Origin: Planctomycetaceae bacterium
Lineage (GTDB): Bacteria; Planctomycetota; Planctomycetia; Planctomycetales; Planctomycetaceae
Direction of reading: 5' to 3'
Length of the DNA stretch: 64,000 nt
Assembly: GCA_020426325.1 (NCBI GenBank)
Contig: JAGQQG010000005.1
Coordinates: 51,857-115,856, forward strand
In this document: one piece after another, positions 57,557-64,000 of the stretch
Layout of the letters: every line of letters begins with the position of its first letter
Numbering within the stretch: the first letter of the stretch is position 1
The notes under the pieces: generated by a model
What the model was told of the DNA's origin: nothing
Database searches by the model: none
What the model saw: only the letters and a program-made list of their open reading frames with translations
Position numbers and translations under genes: made by a program

Positions 57557-58194
57557 GGCGTCAGTCTCTCTCTTTATTCAACAACCCTGGGATTCGAAGT
57601 GATCTGCCGAAGTTGTCGTCATCAGCATCTCTCAAGCGTCGTTGCCGATCGTCCTCAAGGACTTCTGATCTGGCCGACAGCAAAGTGGATGACGGGAACT
57701 TCGTGATCGTCTCTTCTTTCGTCGACTCCCTGACCCGAATTGCTTCAGCAACATGGGCACTCTTCGTGGCTTGCCTCACTTTCCATAGTGCTGAACCCCG
57801 GACGACCGACACCACTGACAAATCCCTTACAGGGAAACTCGCTCAAGACTGACAGTTGACGAAAGTGGCGCATGCCGGTGGTGAAATCGGGGAATCCCGC
57901 ATCATGCATCGACGCCTCATAACCCGGCTCTGAATCACGAGTGCGAGAATCCACACCAAACGCTCGCCGCCGAAGGCTGCTGGTGGTAAGGTGACCCCCA
58001 TCGTCAAACTCAACGTGATTTAGCGAAAATACCACCTTTGCTGATCCTGCCATTTTCCGGGTCCCCATGATCGCAGCCTGTTCCTTACACGGTTCACTGG
58101 CAAACAAAGGGGGATTCATGGAACCTGTGACTCGACCTTCCGGAGAACCGGCAGGCTCAACATGACCTCGTAAAGCATCGATGGGAGATACTGA
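57557..58194. other. Long intergenic region, no supported gene
   Basis: About 640 bases between divergent YTV and TIM-barrel isomerase genes. An open frame on the minus strand at 57745-58119 (124 codons) has no family character, signal sequence or ribosome site, so I do not call it. The region presumably holds both promoters. I saw no repeat or RNA structure that stands out. Confidence 0.5.
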
Positions 58195-59019
58195 ATGAAG
58201 TACGCGATCTGTCAGGAATTATTTGTCGACTGGGACTGGGAGCGACAGTGTCGGTTCATTGCAGAAACCGGATACACGGGGATCGAGATCGCTCCCTTTA
58301 CGTTGGCGTCCCGCCCTTCAGACATCTCCGCTGACCAGCGCGCTCACTTGAAATCTGTGGCGACAGATCATGGTCTTGAGATCATCGGTCTGCACTGGTT
58401 GCTGGCGAAGACGGAAGGATTGCATCTCACGACCTCCGATCTTGGCACGCGCGAACGAACGATTGCATACCTCAATGACTTGACCGACCTGTGTGGTGAC
58501 CTCGGTGGAACTGTGATGGTGTTCGGATCACCTCAACAGCGAAACCTTGAAGAAGGTGTTTCACTCGAACAGGCCTTCGACAATGCAACGACACTCTTCC
58601 AGAAATGTTTGCCCCGGTTCGAAGAGCGCGGCGTCACACTTTGCATGGAACCATTGACGACCAAAGAGACAAATTTCTGCAACACCTGTGCTGATGCAAA
58701 AAAAATCATAGAAAAAATTGGACACCCGAATTTTCGTTTGCATCAGGATGTCAAAGCCATGTTGAGTGAGGAGTCATCGATTCCGGAACTCATTGTTGAG
58801 TTCGCTGACATCACGAAACACTTTCATGCAAACGACAGCAACCTGCTTGGCCCCGGGATGGGTGAGACGGATTTCATTCCCATCTTCGATGCATTGAAGC
58901 GGACGAACTACGATGGTTGGGTCTCGGTCGAAGTCTTCGACTACTCACCGGGCGCTGAAGAAATTGCAGAAAAAAGCCTGAAAAACATGCAAAGTGCATG
59001 GCAGGCAGTCTGCACGTAA
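58195..59019 (+). CDS. TIM-barrel sugar-phosphate isomerase/epimerase
   Basis: A 274-residue xylose-isomerase-like TIM-barrel protein (AP endonuclease 2 superfamily). Metal-ligand Glu/Asp/His residues appear in MEPLTTKETNF, HQDVKAM, HFHANDSN and VSVEVFDYSPG. Family members include hydroxypyruvate isomerase and inosose or tagatose epimerases; the substrate is not readable. A GGGAG site at 58183-58187 seven bases before the ATG supports the start. Isolated from other sugar genes. Confidence 0.8.
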   Translation: MKYAICQELFVDWDWERQCRFIAETGYTGIEIAPFTLASRPSDISADQRAHLKSVATDHGLEIIGLHWLLAKTEGLHLTTSDLGTRERTIAYLNDLTDLCGDLGGTVMVFGSPQQRNLEEGVSLEQAFDNATTLFQKCLPRFEERGVTLCMEPLTTKETNFCNTCADAKKIIEKIGHPNFRLHQDVKAMLSEESSIPELIVEFADITKHFHANDSNLLGPGMGETDFIPIFDALKRTNYDGWVSVEVFDYSPGAEEIAEKSLKNMQSAWQAVCT

Positions 59020-59508
59020 ACATGTCCGATAACATCGCTCACGTTCAATACTCACCCGTGCATTCACGTTGATGATGTCCGCAGGTGGAACCGATGAGTG
59101 ATCAGTGTGAACACTGTCAGCAACAAGTTGTGATCGTCAGGATCATCGATGACATGTTAAGTGTCCCTGCATCATGCCTCCGGGCCTCACGATCTATCGT
59201 GGATAAGGCATCGTCGCTTGATGTGGTTGGAGCGTGTGCAGTGCTGTTTCTGTCAAGAATTGGCTTGCACGGATAGAACATTTCTCTACCATGTCGCACA
59301 ACTAGATGTCACTGCTTGTGATGAGATTATTTGACTCAAACAGAAGACGAGTTGTTGATCACATCGAATGCAAGAAGTGGCAAACGGCTCACCATGGTTG
59401 GCGAGCCGGAATGGAATCGTTTCATGTGAGTGTACTTCGCCCATCTCAATTGAGCCCGGTACCAGCGGCGAAACATTCACGTAGTAGCTCTCGGAAGGAG
59501 GAGTTACC
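59020..59508. other. Intergenic leader of the histone-like gene
   Basis: About 490 bases without a convincing gene (one 63-codon frame has no family character). It includes a stem at 59385-59408 (CGGCTC paired with GAGCCG with one internal mismatch) and the strong Shine-Dalgarno of the next gene. The promoter of that gene must be here, but I cannot place it. Confidence 0.45.
59385..59408 (+). promoter_or_regulatory. Stem-loop in the histone-like gene leader
   Basis: CGGCTC at 59385-59390 pairs with GAGCCG at 59403-59408, with further pairing inside interrupted by one mismatch. It lies ~100 bases before the histone-like start and may be an attenuator or leader structure. Confidence 0.3.
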
Positions 59509-59679
59509 GTGGCAAAAAAGAAAGCGACAAAGAAGAAGACTGCTAAGAAGGCCGTGAAGAAGGCCGCTGTGAAGAAGGCAGTCAAGAAGAAGGCCGCAAA
59601 GAAGGCAGTGAAGAAGAAGGCTGCCAAGAAAGCCGCCAAGAAGAAGACCGCGAAAAAGAAGACCGCCAAGAAGAAGTAA
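59509..59679 (+). CDS. Histone H1-like Lys/Ala-rich protein
   Basis: A 56-residue protein starting MAKKKATKKKTAKKAVKKAA and continuing with KKAV/KKAA/KKTA units, over half lysine, ending KKTAKKK. It resembles the C-terminal tail of eukaryotic H1 and the chlamydial Hc2 / AlgP-type nucleoid proteins that compact DNA. The GTG start is fixed by a strong AAGGAGGAG (59495-59503) six bases upstream, and the gene ends in front of a 14-bp stem terminator, so it is a real, probably highly expressed single gene. The antisense strand is an open frame of Phe/Leu-rich sequence that is not a gene. Confidence 0.85.
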   Translation: MAKKKATKKKTAKKAVKKAAVKKAVKKKAAKKAVKKKAAKKAAKKKTAKKKTAKKK

Positions 59680-60088
59680 CCCTTCTGCGGTTAAAGCGAG
59701 ATTCATCAAACAGAGGAGTGGTCAGACTACTGACCACTCCTCTTCTCATTTGAACCACCGCTCATTCAGAAGATGCATCTGTTTTGCCGAGTCTCATTCA
59801 TCCCCAATCTTGACGTCCATTGAGGCACAACTGGATCACACTTGGTCTCGTATCAGGGCGTTCATGCTGTTCGACCTGTCGAACTCAGATCCTCCGCTAT
59901 GATCTGAACCATGTTTGGTCGCACCGCAGAAGAGTCTACTCCACACATGGCAACTGCTTTGAAGCCGATTGCCATCAGCATCGGTACGAAGATGGCTCTC
60001 ACGATGAACGGCGCATCCCCCGGTTGGCGTTCATGACAAATGTCTGATTCTCCAGTTGCGTGGAACGTGCTGAGGCTCGTCGGTTGAT
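59680..60088. other. Intergenic region after the histone-like gene
   Basis: About 410 bases. It begins with the strong terminator at 59712-59743. A 41-codon frame at 59911-60036 (plus strand, beginning MFGRTAEESTPHMATALKPI) is the only small open frame of note; it has no ribosome site or family, so I do not call it as a gene. Confidence 0.4.
59712..59743 (+). terminator. Strong intrinsic terminator of the histone-like gene
   Basis: AGAGGAGTGGTCAG (59712-59725) is an exact reverse complement of 59730-59743, a 14-bp stem with a 4-base loop followed by TCTCATTT. It lies 33 bases after the stop codon. Confidence 0.85.
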
Positions 60089-61399
60089 TTACTCGGTATA
60101 TGTCTTCATTCCCCGAATTGCACCTGCGGTGATGGTTTCCCCGAGCGTCTCACCGTAGAAGCTCACGCTGGCTTCGTAGCGGCCCGTGCGATAGGCCTCT
60201 GCGGTCAGGATGTAACTGATCCATTCGTTGGCGAGGCCGCCGATGACCGGGTGTGCGATCCCGGTCATCTCCTTCGCTTTGGCCTTCAGATTGAGACCCA
60301 GTTCGGCTGACATCTCGCCGGGGATGCCGATGATCAGTAGGTCCCCCAGTCGCACGGACCCGCTCGTTGTCTGCGCCGGCTGCATCCTGGGAAGCAGTTC
60401 CGTGAGGATCTCCTCAGTAAGTCCGTACTCCGCACCGCCGGTCGACATGAAGTCCGGGTGCCAACTGGTCTCGGGCAGATCAATGTGTTGCAAGTGGAAG
60501 TCGAACGCGACATCACGACGAGTCTCGATGGCCTTCCACTCGCCGACTGTGAGCAGGCCAAGTTCGAGGCCATACTGGGCAGCACGTTCCCAGTTGCTGT
60601 CGCCTCCGGATGGACGGCCGATCGTGGTCTGGTCTCCCTGCGCTCCGTTGTTGTACATGACCGTCACCCCCTCACCAATTGCGGCCTCCATCGTCCGTTG
60701 CAGGGCGCCAGGCCAACCGCCGGAGAAGAGCATTTCCTTTTCGGACATCATCGTGGGATGAGCGCTGAAGTTGACGAGGACAGCAAGCGGTTTGCCGTCC
60801 AACCTGTCGATGCGAGTGATCGTGAGTTCGTCGTCGATGAGTGTGCTGTCCGCCCTGCGGTTGCGATTCCATCCGGGGATGTGACGACTGGCCGTACCGA
60901 TCGTCACCGGCTGCAAGTCGTCCGCGGCACGACGGATCACGTCGACGAAATGATCAACAGTGAAGTCGTATAACTCCAGGTCATGGATGCCGATCTGCGG
61001 AATACCGAACGTGTTGTTGGGGTTGATGGCGTTCATCTCGATCGCAGCGTGCGAGTGACTCGGCAGGATGAGCACCTGCTCAGCGGTCCAGTCACTCCCC
61101 AGCCGTTTGAGAATCTCCGGCTTGACCGGCGGTGCAAGTCCCAACAGATCGCACGTCACAAGAGCAAACCTTCGATCGCCATCTGAGACCACGATTGCTT
61201 TCGCGAAGATGCGATCGTGCACTCCCTCAGCCGGCCGATTCATGCGTGCACCGTACCCTCCCAGCGGCGCTTTCATGCTAAGCGGCGGAGTCAGGTCAAC
61301 CCGGGCGGTGCCAGCACTCAACTCAGTGGCGATCGCACGTGGCGCACTCGTCCAGAGAGCAACCATCAACAGAACCAGTGACAGGGAGAATCGTGACAC
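60089..61399 (-). CDS. Neutral/alkaline ceramidase-like secreted protein
   Basis: A 436-residue secreted protein with signal peptide SRFSLSLVLLMVALWTSAPR and a neutral/alkaline non-lysosomal ceramidase N-terminal domain. Family sequence includes GTARVDLTPPLSMKAPLGGYG, the zinc-site LPSHSHAAIEMNA and YNNGAQGDQTTIG. It lacks the second C-terminal ceramidase domain, as do most planctomycete homologues, so its true substrate may not be ceramide. GTG 61399 is chosen, since the signal sequence starts there; the frame upstream encodes a non-conserved Ser-rich stretch. Divergent from the sialidase-like gene. Confidence 0.75.
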   Translation of the reverse strand: MSRFSLSLVLLMVALWTSAPRAIATELSAGTARVDLTPPLSMKAPLGGYGARMNRPAEGVHDRIFAKAIVVSDGDRRFALVTCDLLGLAPPVKPEILKRLGSDWTAEQVLILPSHSHAAIEMNAINPNNTFGIPQIGIHDLELYDFTVDHFVDVIRRAADDLQPVTIGTASRHIPGWNRNRRADSTLIDDELTITRIDRLDGKPLAVLVNFSAHPTMMSEKEMLFSGGWPGALQRTMEAAIGEGVTVMYNNGAQGDQTTIGRPSGGDSNWERAAQYGLELGLLTVGEWKAIETRRDVAFDFHLQHIDLPETSWHPDFMSTGGAEYGLTEEILTELLPRMQPAQTTSGSVRLGDLLIIGIPGEMSAELGLNLKAKAKEMTGIAHPVIGGLANEWISYILTAEAYRTGRYEASVSFYGETLGETITAGAIRGMKTYTE

Positions 61400-61593
61400 A
61401 GCAGAACTCCAGGTGATGCAGGGTTGAGATGACGAGCGAGATCGGTCAACGTTGATAGTACAGCGTCCTCCCACGTCTGACGATCCTTTCGATCCAGACG
61501 ACTTATCATTGTGGCACGACGCTCCGCCTCGTGAAGGCACTGCACGGAGTGCCGTACCACTCTCTGATATCCAATAAAGACACCCTCAATTGA

Positions 61594-62802
61594 ATGTCTA
61601 TGACTCCCTCTGCAATCTCTCGCCGTCACTGGTTACGCACAACGACCGCACTTGCTTTCTCATCGCTTGTCACCAAGGCCACTTCTTTTGCAGCAGACGA
61701 ATCGGATTCGACCCGCCCGTTGCTTCGCCCCGTCCATGAGGACATCGTCTGTCGATGGACCGCGGCGCATCCAAGGCACGATCATCAGTTGATCTTTCCT
61801 CTCGACACTGAACGACTCCTGCTCGTGTGGTGTGAGTACTACGCGAATCGTCCATCACTGCTTGTGCGACAGCCAACGTCGAAAGCAAATCAGGCGAGTG
61901 ATGAGATGCCGTGCCGGATCTCGGCGAAGGTGTCGACGGATCGCGGACGCACTTGGTCCGACTCGATGACGCTGCAGGAGAATCACTGGAAACACAATGT
62001 CAAACACCCGAATCTTGTGCGGCTGTCGAATTCAGAGATTCTGTTCAGTTATGTCGGCTGGGACTCGAACTCACAGAGAAACGTGTTCCTGAAACGCTCG
62101 ACCGACAACGGCGAGACTTGGAGCGAACAGGTGCAGATCTCTGAGCCGGGCTGGTACTGCAATAATGCTGATCGAGCCCTGCGACTGTCGACCGGGCGGG
62201 TGTTGATCCCGGCACATGGCCCCTTCGCAGAGAAGTATGTTGGTGGGACGCCCTATCGCGGCGGCGACCTGCACTCGTTTGTGTTCTATTCCGATGACGG
62301 GTTTCAGACCTGGAGGCGGAGCAGCGACAGCATGACAGCTCACGGTCGCGGATGTCATGAGCCGTCGATCGTCGAACTCAACGACGGACGGTTGATGTGT
62401 TTCCTGAGGAACACCAATGAATGCCTTTACCGCTCTTACTCTGAGGACGGGGGCGATCACTGGTCGACACCGCATCCGACCAAACTCCCTTCGCCCGAGT
62501 CTCCCTCGTGTGTCAAACGCATCCCGTCGACCGGAAACCTGCTGTTGGTGTGGAATCACGTCGCATCCAAATCCAACTGGCCCCGCACGCCACTGACGGC
62601 AGCCATCTCAAGAGATGAAGGCCAAACATGGACTGACTTTCAAGACATCGACAACCGTCCGGACTTTGACGCTGCCTATCCGTCGGTCACTTTCCTCGGT
62701 GATGAGGTCCTGATTGCCTGTTACACCCGTCCAACGAGTTGGGCCCGTGACAGTGAGGTCACGCTGAAGGTGTTTCCCATTGCAGCACTCGACCCGTCCT
62801 GA
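61594..62802 (+). CDS. Sialidase/BNR-repeat protein, Tat-exported
   Basis: A 402-residue protein with a twin-arginine signal (SRRHWLRTTTALAFSSLV) and a six-bladed sialidase-like propeller carrying five Asp-box motifs: STDRGRTWSD, STDNGETWSE, SDDGFQTWRR, SEDGGDHWST and SRDEGQTWTD. Bacterial exo-alpha-sialidases share this fold, but many planctomycete BNR proteins act on other glycans. ATG 61594 or 61600 may be used. The exporter, like that of the DUF1501 protein, is the Tat system. Confidence 0.8.
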   Translation: MSMTPSAISRRHWLRTTTALAFSSLVTKATSFAADESDSTRPLLRPVHEDIVCRWTAAHPRHDHQLIFPLDTERLLLVWCEYYANRPSLLVRQPTSKANQASDEMPCRISAKVSTDRGRTWSDSMTLQENHWKHNVKHPNLVRLSNSEILFSYVGWDSNSQRNVFLKRSTDNGETWSEQVQISEPGWYCNNADRALRLSTGRVLIPAHGPFAEKYVGGTPYRGGDLHSFVFYSDDGFQTWRRSSDSMTAHGRGCHEPSIVELNDGRLMCFLRNTNECLYRSYSEDGGDHWSTPHPTKLPSPESPSCVKRIPSTGNLLLVWNHVASKSNWPRTPLTAAISRDEGQTWTDFQDIDNRPDFDAAYPSVTFLGDEVLIACYTRPTSWARDSEVTLKVFPIAALDPS

Positions 62803-62917
62803 CGCCTGTCGCTCTTGGAGAGTTACGGCGATTGCGAGACCGTTAGCCGGAACTTTTGCTGAGAGTCGGACCGTTTTATCCCAAAACTCTTGTCATGAGC
62901 CAGCATTTCGGTATTCT

Positions 62918-62936
62918 ATTGAGACAGAGTCTCAAT
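62918..62936 (+). promoter_or_regulatory. Probable Fur box before feoA
   Basis: ATTGAGACAGAGTCTCAAT is a perfect 8-bp inverted repeat with a 3-base centre, in the form of Fur-type operators (TGAGA...TCTCA). It lies 45 bases before the feoA ATG, where Fe-loaded Fur would repress ferrous iron uptake. This agrees with the known control of feo in many bacteria; binding is inferred. Confidence 0.7.
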
Positions 62937-62980
62937 TTCATTCTCGCCCTGTTGTCGCCTCGTTGAGGTTCCCACCCGTC

Positions 62981-63283
62981 ATGGTCCCACTTTCTCAAAT
63001 GTCCCGCGGTATCGCCGTCTGCCGTCAGGTCGAGGGGGACGGTACACACACTACGAGATTGAAGCGATTAGGCATTTGTGAAGGGCGGTCCCTTGAGGTC
63101 ATGCAGGCAGGGGACCCGATGATTCTGCGAGTGATTGGAACGAGCATTGGTCTCTCCCGGCAACTGGCCAGTCTCGTGCTTGTTGAGACACCCGTCGCTC
63201 ATCCTACACCCGCCCCTCACCCCGTCGTGCCTGCTCCTTTCACTAAGCCGCCTGCTGAACTCCTCGCCACCGCGAAGCAATGA
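62981..63283 (+). CDS. feoA: Ferrous iron transport protein A
   Basis: A 100-residue protein with an SH3-like FeoA domain: VPLSQMSRGIAVCRQVEG, LKRLGICEGRSLEVMQAGDP and RVIGTSIGLSRQLASLVLVE. FeoA helps FeoB-mediated Fe(II) uptake. The C-terminal Pro-rich tail (HPTPAPHPVVPAPF) is longer than usual. Start ATG 62981 is placed after the Fur-like site; the frame extends upstream to 62780 without homology. Its stop overlaps the feoB start (ATGA). Confidence 0.88.
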   Translation: MVPLSQMSRGIAVCRQVEGDGTHTTRLKRLGICEGRSLEVMQAGDPMILRVIGTSIGLSRQLASLVLVETPVAHPTPAPHPVVPAPFTKPPAELLATAKQ

Positions 63284-64000
63284 CCGCTTCTTCTGCATTG
63301 AATGTCTTGAGCCCAGCGGAGATGGCAGATGTTCCGGCGCTGGTGGTGGTCGTCGGAAATCCGAACACGGGTAAGACGAGTCTGTTCAATCGCCTGACTG
63401 GCATGCGGGCCAAGACGGCCAACTATCCCGGCATCACGGTCGATCTGCGTCGTGCCCTGCTCAAGCTTCCCGGCCGAGAGATCGAACTGGCTGACCTCCC
63501 AGGCCTGTACAGTCTCGACGCGCTCAGTCCGGAGGAACAGGTCGCAAGGTCTGTCCTGCTGGGAGAAGTCGAGAGTCTCGGGAAACCCGCAGCGGTGCTG
63601 CTTGTTGTCGATGCGACGCAGCTCGAACGAAATCTGTTTCTGACCAGTGAGGTTCTGGAACTCGACCTTCCCACGATCATTGCGCTCAACATGATCGATG
63701 CGGCTGATGAGGAAAACATCAAGGTCGAAGTCGAGCAGCTGGCTGCTGAGTTGGGATGTGTGGTCGTTCCCGTCAGTGCGAGGACGGGGAAGGGCATCGA
63801 CGAATTGCGTGAGATGCTCGCCCGAGCAGTGAAGCGTGAGCTCCCCGTAACGGCTGAGCCGCATCAGTCATGTACGCTCGGATGTCGCGGATGCACCTTC
63901 TCAGCACGCTACGAATGGGCCGAGAGGGTCACTCAGAATACTGTCCAAAAACCGGTGAAGGACAATCAGGAGGCGTCGTTCCTGGATCGCTTGTTGACGA
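63280..64000 (+). CDS. feoB: Ferrous iron transporter FeoB (5' part)
   Basis: The first ~240 residues of FeoB; the gene runs off the window end. The GTPase domain shows G1 GNPNTGKTS, G2 region NYPGITVD, G3 DLPGLYSLD, G4 LNMID and the SA loop VPVSARTGKGIDEL. It is followed by the helical guanine-dissociation-inhibitor region, which starts with a short Cys motif (C198, C202, C205 in SCTLGCRGC) just before ARYEWAERV. The membrane permease part is missing here. The start overlaps the feoA stop, so it is co-translated. Confidence 0.9.
   Translation, partial: MTASSALNVLSPAEMADVPALVVVVGNPNTGKTSLFNRLTGMRAKTANYPGITVDLRRALLKLPGREIELADLPGLYSLDALSPEEQVARSVLLGEVESLGKPAAVLLVVDATQLERNLFLTSEVLELDLPTIIALNMIDAADEENIKVEVEQLAAELGCVVVPVSARTGKGIDELREMLARAVKRELPVTAEPHQSCTLGCRGCTFSARYEWAERVTQNTVQKPVKDNQEASFLDRLLT

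Noticed and set aside
57745..58119. Minus-strand 124-codon frame upstream of the YTV gene
   Set aside because: No signal, motif or ribosome site; looks like random open sequence in an intergenic region.
59446..59709. Phe/Leu-rich minus-strand frames over the histone-like gene
   Set aside because: They are the antisense of lysine (AAG) codons; the plus-strand frame has the ribosome site and terminator.
59911..60036. 41-codon small frame after the histone-like terminator
   Set aside because: No Shine-Dalgarno or homology that I can see, although it is not excluded as a small protein.

Overview
The window is chromosomal DNA from a planctomycete, most likely family Planctomycetaceae. The evidence is lineage-typical families on one contig: a DUF1501 protein paired with a DUF1549/DUF1553 (PSD1) cytochrome-type protein, a formylglycine-dependent sulfatase, an ECF sigma factor overlapping a Ser/Thr kinase, a Cys-rich YTV-repeat surface protein, an MJ0042 zinc-ribbon membrane protein, a neutral ceramidase and tetrahydromethanopterin (H4MPT)-linked C1 genes. 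Few genes carry a clear Shine-Dalgarno sequence, and several probably start with GTG. I see no rRNA, tRNA, CRISPR array, prophage or intact insertion sequence.

Layout. 0-8 kb: PIN/TRAM membrane protein, ComEA-like protein, SDR dehydrogenase coupled to a glycosyltransferase, a lipoprotein-thioredoxin fusion, an NHL propeller, a secreted esterase and a cysteine-desulfurase-like enzyme. 8-15 kb: a sulfatase-hydrolase fusion, an M81 (MlrC) protein, and an MFS permease overlapping an enolase-superfamily dehydratase. 15-22.5 kb: the DUF1501/PSD1 pair, then an Lhr C-terminal protein without its helicase core, flanked by inverted repeats. 22.6-33.6 kb: a long minus-strand series starting with L-rhamnose isomerase and a RhaTPQS-type ABC importer, followed by a glutamine-amidotransferase-like protein, a PPi-type phosphofructokinase, an SIS protein, a DMT exporter and BirA.

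33.8-43.9 kb: an ApbE-NqrM fusion (two Na+-NQR maturation factors in one chain), a sigma-54 activator, HemX-HemA, the ECF-kinase pair with a divergent secreted protein, a DUF1614 protein, TadA and an epimerase-like protein. 43.9-44.6 kb is a degenerate IS110 remnant and gene-poor DNA. 44.6-49.3 kb holds a sugar-phosphate set: HAD phosphatase, an unrecognised protein and a PfkB kinase on the plus strand, facing a ROK kinase and a GmhA-like isomerase. 49.5-54.4 kb is C1-related: DUF447, beta-RFAP synthase and a phosphoesterase, then lactate permease and 5-formyl-THF cyclo-ligase. 54.6-64 kb: zinc-ribbon protein, YTV protein, TIM-barrel isomerase, a 56-residue Lys/Ala histone-like protein with a strong terminator, ceramidase, a Tat-exported sialidase-like protein, and feoA-feoB (feoB runs off the end) behind a probable Fur box.

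Together the genes suggest a heterotroph that degrades sulfated or deoxy-sugar-rich polysaccharides (sulfatase, rhamnose operon, sialidase-like protein, dehydratase, permeases), with sodium-pumping respiration and H4MPT-linked C1 chemistry. No defence island or clearly new system is present. The most novel-looking items are the two fusion proteins, the helicase-less Lhr with its flanking repeats, the sugar module with an unknown protein, and several small palindromic repeats, two of which overlap coding sequence.
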